From positions 1 through 11,118 of the forward strand of contig CATKXN010000091.1 of the NCBI GenBank assembly GCA_949840605.1: a DNA stretch of 11,118 nt, given 5' to 3'. The notes beneath the pieces were generated by a model. The model saw only the letters and a list, made by a program, of their open reading frames with translations, was not told the DNA's origin and did not search any database. The position numbers and the translations under genes are program-made. The DNA comes from an uncultured Alistipes sp. Its GTDB lineage: Bacteria > Bacteroidota > Bacteroidia > Bacteroidales > Rikenellaceae. How positions within the stretch are numbered: the first letter of the stretch is position 1; every line of letters begins with the position of its first letter. Shown piece after piece: positions 1 through 6,818 of this stretch.

Positions 1-877
1 GCTGCACGAGGTCCTTGGGCGACGAGGCCATGTTGTCGCGCAGGTAGTCGAAGCCGTATTCGTTGTTGGTTCCGAAGGTGATGTCGGCCATGTAGGCCGC
101 GCGGCGCTCGTCGGAGTTGGGCTGCGTGTCGTCGATGCAGGCCACCGACAGTCCGTGGAACTGGTACATCGGGCCCATCCACTCGGAGTCGCGCTTGGCG
201 AGGTAGTTGTTCACCGTCACCATGTGCACGCCCTTGCGGGCCAGCGCGTTGAGGAATACGGGGAGCGTCGCCACGAGGGTCTTGCCCTCGTCCGTCGCCA
301 TCTCGGCGATCTTGCCCTGGTGGAGCACCACGCCGCCGAACAACTGCACGTCGTAGTGGATCATGTCCCACTTCGTGTCGTTGCCGCCGGCCAGCCAGTG
401 GGTGGCGTAGACGGCCTTGTCGCCCTCGATGGTGACGAAATCCTTCGTCGCGGCGAGGTCGCGGTCGAAGTCGTTGGCCGTCACCACGACCGTATCGTTC
501 TGGGCGAAGCGCCGCGCCGTGTCCTTCATGATGGCGAACGCCTCGGGGAGAATCTTGTCGAGCACCTCCTCGATCTTCTCGTCGATGCGCTTGGTCGTCT
601 CGTCGATCTCCTTCGAGATCTTTTCCTTCTCTTCGAGCTGCGTTTCGGGCTTTTCGAGAACGGCCTTCAGCTCGACGATGCGGGCTTCGTCCGCGGCGAT
701 GAAGTCGGCGATCTGTTTTTTCAGGGCCTCGCTGCGGGCGCGCAGCTCGTCGTTCGAGAGCGCCTCGATCGTGGGGTAGACGGCCTTGATCTTTTCGAGG
801 TAAGGCTCGATCTGTTTGCGGTCCTTGTCGGCTTTCGAACCGAAGAGGACTTTGATTATGCTTGCAAGAATATCCAT
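1..877 (-). CDS. secA: SecA preprotein translocase ATPase, N-terminal part (runs off left edge)
   Basis: SecA is the ATPase motor that drives unfolded preproteins through SecYEG. The visible part is the N-terminal 292 residues, starting [15 protein letters not shown] at an ATG (877-875). It holds the Bacteroidota-type N-terminal extension rich in charged helix (about residues 40-110), then the start of nucleotide-binding domain 1: [14 protein letters not shown], the Walker A region ending EGKT (K199, T200), [14 protein letters not shown] (about 220-233) and [15 protein letters not shown] near the window edge. The family and frame are unambiguous. Two residues look unusual: the Walker A block reads TDEGKT where the family nearly always has TGEGKT (D196), and the next motif reads VNNYLA where VNDYLA is usual (N224). 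The gene has its own candidate promoter and is separated by 104 bp from the SGNH gene upstream. The rest of the gene lies outside the window. Confidence 0.97.
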   Translation of the reverse strand, partial: MDILASIIKVLFGSKADKDRKQIEPYLEKIKAVYPTIEALSNDELRARSEALKKQIADFIAADEARIVELKAVLEKPETQLEEKEKISKEIDETTKRIDEKIEEVLDKILPEAFAIMKDTARRFAQNDTVVVTANDFDRDLAATKDFVTIEGDKAVYATHWLAGGNDTKWDMIHYDVQLFGGVVLHQGKIAEMATDEGKTLVATLPVFLNALARKGVHMVTVNNYLAKRDSEWMGPMYQFHGLSVACIDDTQPNSDERRAAYMADITFGTNNEYGFDYLRDNMASSPKDLVQ

Positions 878-917
878 AAAGTTGTTGTTGTTTCGGAGTT
901 ACGGGTTCTAAATCCTA

Positions 918-925
918 CAAAAATA
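918..925 (-). promoter_or_regulatory. Candidate secA promoter, -7 box TATTTTTG
   Basis: Read on the minus strand, TATTTTTG matches the Bacteroidota -7 consensus TAnnTTTG. It lies 40 nt upstream of the secA ATG in the most AT-rich part of this intergenic gap. No good -33 TTTG is present 19 nt upstream, so the assignment rests on the -7 box and position. The leader is CAA-rich just before the ATG and has no Shine-Dalgarno sequence. Confidence 0.5.
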
Positions 926-981
926 GTAATAATTTTTTGAAATCCATCCGGACGGCGGCCCCGGAATGGCTTTTCTGCGAA

Positions 982-1923
982 TTATTTTGCCGGCAAAGGG
1001 TCTCCGGCGATCTCGTCGTCGAGAATGCGCATGAGTTTCCGGCCTCCGCGGTCGTAGTTGAGATGCGAGGCGTCGAAGAAGTCGTCGGCCGTGAACCGCT
1101 TGTCTTTCAGCAGGTCCGCATAGCGCACGTTGGGAAACTCCCGGGCCAGCGACGTCCCGGTCTCCCGCGTGAGGGTCACGATCTCTTCCGAGAGGTGCTC
1201 GTGGTAGGTCGGCCACGTCGGCGGGGTGTAGAGAACCACCCGGATGCCGCGGGCCGCACAGTCGGCGGCGATGCGGCGCAGCACTTCGCGGTTGTGGGCC
1301 GCGTCTTCGGGTGCGAAATCCGAATGTCCCCGGGCGGCGCCTTCGGCCGTGCGCCGGTCCCAGTCCGTGCGCCGGTTGTCGCGCAGGGCCATGTAGGAGC
1401 CGAATTCGTCCTGCGGGATGTTGCCCTCGGCGCGGATGTCCCCGGGCGAGAGGGCGTGTTTGAGGTAGCGGAACGCCGGCGAGGGGTAGGCGATGATGTA
1501 ACGCTCCTTGAAAGCGTACCACGGTCCCGGCAGGTCGTAGTTGATCGTGTAGAAGGGTACGCGCCACTGCTCGCCGTCCTTGCGCAGGCGGTGGTGGATG
1601 CTCCAGCACGAGAGCGAGATCACCACGGCGCGCAGCGACGGGAGACGGTCGGCGTATTTCTCCCACAGTTCCAGGTCGCGGTCGAGCGGCTGTCCGTGGT
1701 AGGCGAGGTTGAATCCCCGGAACCGCGAGGCGTGGAAATCGAGCCCGTAGAAGGCGTGCGAGAGCCCCAGCGAGAGCACTTCGATCTCCGGGGCGCGCCG
1801 TTCCATGCCGGCGGCCTTGTACCCGAGCTGGTGGGGGATGCTGCGCAGTCCCCACTCCGCGCCGGCGGCCGCCGCGGCCACGGGCAGTACGAACCAGACG
1901 ATGCGTCGCAGGAATCGGTTCAT
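982..1923 (-). CDS. Membrane-anchored SGNH/GDSL-like protein, partner of the MBOAT acyltransferase
   Basis: A 313-residue protein with an N-terminal membrane segment (about residues 8-22) and a periplasmic domain. The order of motifs fits an SGNH-type hydrolase/acyltransferase: LSLGLSH (51-56) with candidate nucleophile Ser55, a glycine block in NLAYHGQP (72-79), and C-terminal DASH (284-287), giving the Asp-x-x-His of the catalytic triad. It starts 7 nt after the MBOAT stop codon, so the two are almost certainly co-transcribed. In known MBOAT systems (alginate AlgI/AlgJ/AlgX, DltB/DltD) the membrane MBOAT protein passes an acyl group to an SGNH-fold partner that modifies a cell-envelope polymer. 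That role is inferred here; the polymer and the acyl group cannot be told from sequence. It could alternatively be an esterase. The ATG at 1923 is the only sensible start because it precedes the membrane anchor. Confidence 0.8.
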   Translation of the reverse strand: MNRFLRRIVWFVLPVAAAAAGAEWGLRSIPHQLGYKAAGMERRAPEIEVLSLGLSHAFYGLDFHASRFRGFNLAYHGQPLDRDLELWEKYADRLPSLRAVVISLSCWSIHHRLRKDGEQWRVPFYTINYDLPGPWYAFKERYIIAYPSPAFRYLKHALSPGDIRAEGNIPQDEFGSYMALRDNRRTDWDRRTAEGAARGHSDFAPEDAAHNREVLRRIAADCAARGIRVVLYTPPTWPTYHEHLSEEIVTLTRETGTSLAREFPNVRYADLLKDKRFTADDFFDASHLNYDRGGRKLMRILDDEIAGDPLPAK

Positions 1924-1930
1924 GGCAGGA

Positions 1931-3394
1931 TCAGAATTGGAAATAGATGAACGTCTGCTGCTGGGCGTGCATGATGTAGATGCCCAGGATCAGCAGGTAG
2001 TAGACGGCGTAGCGCACGCTCCGGCGGCGGATATGCGCCCGTCCGGTCAGCTGGAGCCCGTGCTCGCGGGTCCGCTGGCTCCATTCGACGGCCAGCAGGA
2101 TCGCCACCCCGACGGCGGCGTGGATGCCGGGCGACTCGTAGCTGCCGCCGAGCGCCACGCGGTCGAGGATCGCCGGCGAGAAGATCCGCCGCACGTAGCG
2201 CCAGGCGTCGCCGATGGTCTCGGCGCGGAAGATGATCCATCCCACGGCCGCCAGACAGAAGGTCCCGGCCATGCGCAGGGCGTCGCCCGCCGACGGAAGC
2301 GCCCGTCCGGCGGCGATCTCCCCGGTGTACCGGCGGTTGCGTCCCGCGAGGATCAGCGGGAGGAACAGCAGCGCGTGGTAGCCTCCCCAGGCGATGAAGG
2401 TCCAGTTCGCGCCGTGCCAGAATCCGCTCAGGAGGAAGATGACCAGCGTGTTGCGGAATACCGTCCGTTTCGGACCCCGGCTGCCGCCCAGCGGGATGTA
2501 GATGTAGTCGCGGAACCACGTGGTGAGCGAGATGTGCCAGCGACGCCAGAATTCGGCGATGTCGCGCGAGAAATAGGGGTAGTTGAAATTGCGCATGAGG
2601 CTGAATCCGAACAGCCGCGAGATGCCGATGGCGATGTCCGAGTAGCCCGAGAAGTCGCCGTAGATCTGGAACGAGAAGGCCGCGGCGCCGATGACGAGGG
2701 CCCCTCCCGAGAGGTTTTCGTAGTTGTCGAAGATGCCGTTGGCGAGGATGGCGCAGTTGTCCGCCACGACGATCTTCTTGAAGAATCCCCACAGCGCCTG
2801 CCGCAGTCCGTCCACGGCCTGCGCCGTGTCGAACGTCCGCGGCCGCAGGAACTGCGGCAGCAGGTTCGTGGCCCGTTCGATGGGGCCGGCCACCAGCTGC
2901 GGAAAGAAGGAGATGAAGGCGAAGAAGGCGACGATGTCGCGCGTCGGGGCGAGTTTCTCGCGGTAGACGTCGATCGAGTAGCTCAGGGCCTGGAACGTGT
3001 AGAACGAGATGCCGACCGGCAGGATGATTCGCAGCAGGAGGCTGTCGCTGTCGGCGATGCCGAACAACTCGGCGAACGACGCCACGAAGAAGTCGTAATA
3101 TTTGAAGACGCCGAGGATCGCGAGGTTCAGCAGGATGTTCCCCACGCTGACGGCCCGGCTCCGCGTCGGCCTTCCCTGTTTCCGGAAGCGGTCGATAAGC
3201 AGTCCGCTGGCGTAGCTGCATAGCGACGTGAAGGCGATCAGCAGGAGGAACCGCCAGTTCCACCATCCGTAGAAGAGGTAGCTGGCCCCTACGACGAAGA
3301 GGTTCTGCACCCGCAGGCTGCGGTTGAACACGAACCAGTAGAGCAGGAAGACGACCGGTAGGAACAGCGCGAATTCGAACGAATTGAAAAGCAT
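1931..3394 (-). CDS. MBOAT-family (AlgI-like) membrane O-acyltransferase
   Basis: A 487-residue polytopic membrane protein with the complete hallmark set of AlgI-like MBOAT proteins. It begins MLFNSFEFALFLPVV, has the loop RNFNYPYFSRDIAEFWRRWHISLTTWFRDYIYIPLG (split here as NFNYPYFS and FWRRWHISL) with conserved His287, and LSGFWHGANWTF with the invariant catalytic His327; it ends FIYFQF. These proteins move acyl groups, usually acetyl, across the inner membrane for O-acylation of polysaccharides or other envelope polymers. I chose the ATG at 3394 rather than the in-frame GTG at 3406 because family members typically begin MLFNS. The SGNH partner follows after 7 nt. No polysaccharide synthesis genes lie nearby, so the acceptor is unknown. 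Family assignment is firm; substrate is not. Confidence 0.93.
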   Translation of the reverse strand: MLFNSFEFALFLPVVFLLYWFVFNRSLRVQNLFVVGASYLFYGWWNWRFLLLIAFTSLCSYASGLLIDRFRKQGRPTRSRAVSVGNILLNLAILGVFKYYDFFVASFAELFGIADSDSLLLRIILPVGISFYTFQALSYSIDVYREKLAPTRDIVAFFAFISFFPQLVAGPIERATNLLPQFLRPRTFDTAQAVDGLRQALWGFFKKIVVADNCAILANGIFDNYENLSGGALVIGAAAFSFQIYGDFSGYSDIAIGISRLFGFSLMRNFNYPYFSRDIAEFWRRWHISLTTWFRDYIYIPLGGSRGPKRTVFRNTLVIFLLSGFWHGANWTFIAWGGYHALLFLPLILAGRNRRYTGEIAAGRALPSAGDALRMAGTFCLAAVGWIIFRAETIGDAWRYVRRIFSPAILDRVALGGSYESPGIHAAVGVAILLAVEWSQRTREHGLQLTGRAHIRRRSVRYAVYYLLILGIYIMHAQQQTFIYFQF

Positions 3395-3460
3395 GGGTAT
3401 AAACACGATTTACGGCAGATTACCGGAGTACGGGTCTGCCGACGGGTGCGTGACGCAGCA

Positions 3461-3491
3461 CAAAAGTAACCAATTTTCCGGAAAAGCCAAA
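3461..3491 (-). promoter_or_regulatory. Promoter of the MBOAT-SGNH operon (TTTG, 19 bp, TACTTTTG)
   Basis: On the minus strand, a -33 TTTG (3488-3491) is followed after exactly 19 bp by TACTTTTG (3461-3468), a full match to the Bacteroidota sigma factor consensus in both boxes and spacing. It lies in the 108-bp gap after the DUF2851 stop codon and would give a leader of roughly 60 nt before the MBOAT ATG at 3394. This is the best promoter in the window and indicates that the MBOAT pair is transcribed separately from the genes upstream. Confidence 0.7.
3474..3485. promoter_or_regulatory. 12-bp perfect palindrome in the promoter spacer, candidate operator
   Basis: TTTTCCGGAAAA is its own reverse complement and sits between the -33 and -7 boxes of the MBOAT promoter. 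A symmetric site in the spacer is where a dimeric repressor or a MerR-type activator could bind. No regulator gene is present nearby. A chance palindrome cannot be excluded. Confidence 0.35.
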
Positions 3492-3502
3492 ATATCCGCC
3501 GT

Positions 3503-4459
3503 TCAGTCGTCCGCGACGGTCGTCTGCCGCACGATCCGCCGTCCGACGGGACACTCCGCGCAGCGTGTTCCGGCGCAGAATTCGGTGGCCAGCTGCAGCA
3601 GGGCCTGCGATTCGAAGGCGTTGCGCGGACGGACTCCCGCCGACCGCCAGTCGCGCATGTAGCGGTTGTCCTCGGCCGGGAGGCGCTCCATAAGCGTCAG
3701 GGCGCTGTCGCGCAGCCGTTCGTTGCCCGTGTAGCTGCCGTAGGCGAACTGCAGGACCGCGACCAGGTTGATCCCGATGATGTTGGCCTTGAACGCCCCG
3801 ATGCGCTTGGGACTTTCGTCGCTCTCGGCGCCGGGAATGTGGTGCGTGCGCCAGTAGGGCGACGCCTCGATGCAGAACAGCTTCCGGACCTCCTCCTCCG
3901 TGCGGCAGGTCATGGCGCGCTCCATCACGAACTCGTCCTGCGTGAAGAACTCCGCCGCCTGCGTCAGCCGCAGCACCGGGTGGTTGGCCGGGCGTATCTC
4001 CGTCAGCGCCCAGGCCGAAGCCTCCATCGGCTCGATGCCGTATTTGGCCGCGAGATATTCGAAGCTGCGTTTCAGATCGAGCGTGTAGGTGTCGTTGCGG
4101 TAGAGTTCCAGCAGTCCCGAGGCGCCGAACAGCATCGCTTCGACAGCGTGCGGGGCCAGCCGTTCGCGCAGCACGGTCTTGTAGGGCACGCGCCGCGCCA
4201 GTTCGAGATAGGCCTCCTGGTTGCGGCGGTCGCCCAGCGTGCGGAAATAGAGCAGGTAGAAGGTCTGGTTCCAGTTGCCGTCGGCTTCGCTGCGGAGCGT
4301 TTCGACCATGCGCATCTTGCGGCCCAGACGGTCGAAGATCAGCGACGTGCAGAGTTCGGTGCGCTGGAGCGTGCCGAGCCCGCCGAGATACCCGCCGCAG
4401 GCGTATGCCCCGGCTCCGGCCTGCAGCCTCTCGATCGTCCGTGCCTCCGCCTCCGCCAT
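3503..4459 (-). CDS. DUF2851 family protein, N-terminally short
   Basis: A 318-residue protein of unknown function. Its C-terminal two thirds match what I know of the Bacteroidota family DUF2851: NWNQTFYLLYFRTLGD (about 60-75), EAMLFGASGLLEL, SPYWRTHHIPGA, RYMRDWRSAGVRPRNAFESQALLQL, and a terminal cysteine cluster C-x4-C-x2-C (CAGTRCAEC). Family members I recall are about 420 residues and begin with a domain bearing GPDF, VEIH and HGH motifs; that domain is absent here. The start is the ATG at 4459, two bases after the sufT stop, which implies translational coupling. The same frame stays open further upstream through sufT and into sufE, but that extension translates to arginine/histidine-rich nonsense and is only a GC-rich shadow. 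The protein is therefore a genuinely shortened variant or a remnant. Its job in an Fe-S assembly neighbourhood is unknown. Confidence 0.85.
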   Translation of the reverse strand: MAEAEARTIERLQAGAGAYACGGYLGGLGTLQRTELCTSLIFDRLGRKMRMVETLRSEADGNWNQTFYLLYFRTLGDRRNQEAYLELARRVPYKTVLRERLAPHAVEAMLFGASGLLELYRNDTYTLDLKRSFEYLAAKYGIEPMEASAWALTEIRPANHPVLRLTQAAEFFTQDEFVMERAMTCRTEEEVRKLFCIEASPYWRTHHIPGAESDESPKRIGAFKANIIGINLVAVLQFAYGSYTGNERLRDSALTLMERLPAEDNRYMRDWRSAGVRPRNAFESQALLQLATEFCAGTRCAECPVGRRIVRQTTVADD

Positions 4460-4461
4460 GT

Positions 4462-4782
4462 TCAGAACAGGTTGAGTTCCAGCAGCGCCTCTTCGGACAT
4501 CATGCTCTTGTCCCACACGGGATCGAACGTGAGGATCACGTTCACCGATTTCACCCCTTTGACCTTCCCGACCTGGATGTTCACGTCCTCGACCAGCATG
4601 TCGGCCATCGGGCAGTTCGGGGCGGTGAGGGTCATGCGTATCGTGGCCGTGCCGTCGGGCGTGTAGTCGATCTCGTAGATCAGTCCCAGGTCGTAGATGT
4701 TGACCGGGATTTCGGGATCGTATATGTTTTTGAGGGTGGCGACTATGTCTTTTTCCACCTGCAGAATCTCTTCGGGTGTCAT
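4462..4782 (-). CDS. sufT: SufT-like Fe-S assembly protein (DUF59/MIP18 family)
   Basis: A complete 106-residue protein consisting of a single DUF59/MIP18 domain. Hallmarks seen are DPEIPVNIYDLGLIY (22-36), TLTAPNCPMAD with conserved Cys57, and the C-terminal FDPVWDKSMMSEEA (86-99). Bacterial SufT is an auxiliary factor in iron-sulfur cluster maturation in the cytoplasm; eukaryotic MIP18/CIAO2 has a related role. The gene begins 6 nt after the sufE stop codon and ends 2 nt before the DUF2851 start, so it is in the middle of a tight operon. Linkage to sufE supports the Fe-S role. It is not PaaD, since there are no phenylacetate genes here and the protein lacks the C-terminal zinc-binding tail of PaaD. 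Confidence 0.9.
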   Translation of the reverse strand: MTPEEILQVEKDIVATLKNIYDPEIPVNIYDLGLIYEIDYTPDGTATIRMTLTAPNCPMADMLVEDVNIQVGKVKGVKSVNVILTFDPVWDKSMMSEEALLELNLF

Positions 4783-4788
4783 TGCCTG

Positions 4789-5205
4789 TTACTTGTTTTT
4801 GCTTGCGTATGCCAGTGCGTACAGCCGCATCTGCTTGACCATCGATACCAGCCCGTTGGCCCGCGTGGGCGAGAGGTTGGCCGAAAGCCCGATGGCGTCG
4901 ATGAAATAGAGCTCCGTGTCGAGAATCTCCTGCGGCGTGCGGCCGTTCAGCACGCGGATCAATAACGCGATAATGCCCTTGGTTATTATGGCGTCGCTGT
5001 CCGCCGCATAGAAAACCTTCCCGTCTTCGAGCCTTGCGTCGACCCAGACCCGCGACTGGCACCCTTCGATGAGGTACTGCCCGGTGCGGTGCTCGGGGTC
5101 GATCGGGGGGAGCGTCTCGCTCAGACCGATCAGATAGTCGTATTTGTCCAGCCAGTCGTCGAAGACGGAAAACTCTTCGATGATGTCCTCTTGTATGCTA
5201 TCCAT
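4789..5205 (-). CDS. sufE: SufE cysteine desulfuration protein
   Basis: A complete 138-residue SufE. SufE takes the persulfide sulfur from the cysteine desulfurase SufS and hands it to the SufBCD scaffold during Fe-S cluster assembly in the cytoplasm. The acceptor Cys49 is in the expected context EGCQSRVW (47-54), and the helical C-terminus (IGLSANLSPTRANGLVSMVKQMR) is canonical. The length equals that of the E. coli protein. It lies 30 nt downstream of the phosphatase-fold gene and 6 nt upstream of sufT. The sufBCDS genes are not in this window, so sufE is detached from the core suf cluster here. There is no Shine-Dalgarno sequence before the ATG at 5205. Confidence 0.96.
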   Translation of the reverse strand: MDSIQEDIIEEFSVFDDWLDKYDYLIGLSETLPPIDPEHRTGQYLIEGCQSRVWVDARLEDGKVFYAADSDAIITKGIIALLIRVLNGRTPQEILDTELYFIDAIGLSANLSPTRANGLVSMVKQMRLYALAYASKNK

Positions 5206-5235
5206 GGTATAACGTTTTTTATGGTCGTTTCTCGT

Positions 5236-6798
5236 TCATTCTGCAATTTCCTCTAAAACCCCGCCTTCCGAGGCCGCCGGTTCGCGGATGCCCGCCAGCC
5301 GCGCCAGCGTCGGGGCCACGGCGGTCATGTCCACGCGGCGGTTCACCCGCTGCATGCCGGCGCCCTTGCCGTAGAAGACCAGGGGCACTTCGGTATCGTA
5401 GCCGTACATCGAGCCCGACATCGACCAGCAGCGCTCCTGCTCTTCGATCCATCCGGGCATCAGGTTCAGGATCACGTCGCCCGAACGCCGGGGGTAGAAG
5501 CTGTTCTGCATCCGCCGCGCGTATCCGCTGCCGAAATAGCTCGTGCGCATGGCCGTGGCGGCCAGCGCGTGGGAGATACCGCTGAACTGCATGGCGAAGA
5601 TGGCCACCTCGTTCTGCACCTCGGCGAGATTCAGCCCCCGCTCGTAGATGAGGTTGTGGTTGAGCCACACGCTCCGGTCGCTGTATTCCACCACCCAGTC
5701 GCCCACGCCGTAGCGGACGTTGAGGAATCCGTTGACGATCACCTCGAATTGCCGCGGGTTGAAGCGGTCGGCCTCGCCGGGACCCGCGTCGTAGGAGGGG
5801 CTCGTGCCGTGGTCGGAGGTGAGCACGACCATCGCGTCGCCGTCCCGGACCTGTGCGAATACGAAGGTCAGGAAATCCGCCAGGTCGCGGTCCAGCCGGT
5901 AGTACATGTCCTCGACCTCGACCGACTCGGGGCCGTAGGCCTCGCTGATGCGTCGCGGCGCGTCGAGGCAGATGTTCAGCAGGTCGGGGACTTTGTCGTC
6001 GCCGAGCTTGTACTGCGCGATGGCCTGCTTGGCCAGCCCCAGCACGGCGGTGTTGCCCGCCGGGGTATAGAGCAGGCGTTCGAAATCGTTGGTCAGTTTC
6101 AGACGTCCCGCGCCGTTCAGGTCCTTTTCCTTCCGGCTCTTGCCCGCCAGCGCGATGTCGTGGTTGCGGGTGTTGAGGTAGCGTCCGCGTTCGAGCAGCG
6201 TGCGCCACTCGGTCGAGATGTACGAGAGGTTGTACCGCTCGCGGTTGCTGCGGTCGATCCATTCGGGAACCGCAGGCGCATAGTAAGGCGAGGTCACCCA
6301 GTCGCAGCGCGCCGAGTCGAGCCAGAAGACCTCCCCGGCGCGTCCGGCCATCACCACGGCCGATGCGGCTTCGGCGGCGACGGTCACCGAACGGCTGCCG
6401 GGAGCGTGCTGCAGCAACGTCTCCGAGAGCGTCGGGGCGATCAGGTGATAGGCTCCGGGGCCCCGGCGGCCGGCGGTGAGTTCGACGATCCGGTTGGTGG
6501 TGTAGTCCACCCAGCGCGATCCGATCACGCCGTGGGTCGAGGGCATGGCTCCCGTGGTGAGCGTGGCCAGCGATACGGGCGTGGTGGTCTGCAGATAGTC
6601 GTAGCGGCTGTCGGCATAGACCGTGCCGCCCTCGGTGAGCCTGCGGAAGCCCCCTTCGCCGAAATTGGCGGCGTAACGGTCGAGGTCCTCGCCGCGCATC
6701 GATCCCACGACGATCTGCACGATCAGCCGGGGCTGCGCCGCGGCGCTCTGGAATGCCGTGGCGGCGGCTATGGCATATAGTAAGAGTCTTTTTGTCAT
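5236..6798 (-). CDS. Secreted PafA-like alkaline phosphatase superfamily protein, probable pseudoenzyme
   Basis: A 520-residue protein with a signal peptide (MTKRLLLYAIAAATAFQSAAA, split after about residue 21) and an alkaline phosphatase superfamily fold of the PafA/NPP type. Family landmarks: VVGSMRGEDL (31-39), TTTPVSLATLTTG (71-83), THGVIGSRW (88-96), GPESVEVEDMYYRLDRDL (289-306), LTSDHG (326-331) and SGSMYGYDTEVPLVFYG (461-477). Aligning these by eye to PafA, most catalytic positions are replaced: metal ligands D38 to G32, D305 to R282, H309 to E286, H486 to S461; active-site N100 to S94, K162 to E143, R164 to A145. Only the nucleophile position T73 and D329/H330 remain. Phosphatase activity by the known two-zinc mechanism is therefore unlikely. 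A scaffolding, binding or inhibitory role is possible but not shown. It is followed by sufE after 30 nt, probably in one transcript. Confidence 0.88.
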   Translation of the reverse strand: MTKRLLLYAIAAATAFQSAAAQPRLIVQIVVGSMRGEDLDRYAANFGEGGFRRLTEGGTVYADSRYDYLQTTTPVSLATLTTGAMPSTHGVIGSRWVDYTTNRIVELTAGRRGPGAYHLIAPTLSETLLQHAPGSRSVTVAAEAASAVVMAGRAGEVFWLDSARCDWVTSPYYAPAVPEWIDRSNRERYNLSYISTEWRTLLERGRYLNTRNHDIALAGKSRKEKDLNGAGRLKLTNDFERLLYTPAGNTAVLGLAKQAIAQYKLGDDKVPDLLNICLDAPRRISEAYGPESVEVEDMYYRLDRDLADFLTFVFAQVRDGDAMVVLTSDHGTSPSYDAGPGEADRFNPRQFEVIVNGFLNVRYGVGDWVVEYSDRSVWLNHNLIYERGLNLAEVQNEVAIFAMQFSGISHALAATAMRTSYFGSGYARRMQNSFYPRRSGDVILNLMPGWIEEQERCWSMSGSMYGYDTEVPLVFYGKGAGMQRVNRRVDMTAVAPTLARLAGIREPAASEGGVLEEIAE

Positions 6799-6818
6799 CT
6801 GCGTAATGGAATTGCCCG

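Noticed and set aside
934..965. Weak inverted repeat (TCCGG...CCGGA) after the SGNH gene as a terminator
   Set aside because: Only a 5-bp stem with a long loop and no T-run on the minus strand; not enough to call.
986..997. Perfect palindrome TTTGCCGGCAAA near the end of the SGNH gene, as an operator or terminator
   Set aside because: It lies within the last codons of the gene, has no loop and no following T-run, and matches ordinary coding sequence. A chance palindrome is the simpler reading.
1805..3223. Long plus-strand open frame of 472 residues opposite the MBOAT gene
   Set aside because: It translates to Asp/Glu/Arg-rich low-complexity sequence typical of the antisense of a GC-rich hydrophobic gene, and the minus strand carries an unmistakable MBOAT protein. 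The same holds for the plus-strand frames opposite secA, the SGNH gene, DUF2851 and the phosphatase-fold gene.
3395..3406. GTG start for the MBOAT gene four residues upstream
   Set aside because: The ATG at 3394 gives the usual MLFNSFEF start of the family; GTG is not needed.
4460..5062. Upstream extension of the DUF2851 frame that could restore a full-length N-terminus
   Set aside because: The extension overlaps all of sufT and part of sufE in another frame and reads as Arg/His/Gly-rich nonsense without any of the N-terminal family motifs. sufT and sufE are clearly real.
5219..5239. Six-codon open frame (MNEKRP) between the phosphatase-fold gene and sufE
   Set aside because: Too short to support, overlaps the phosphatase stop codon, and has no sign of being a leader peptide or attenuator.
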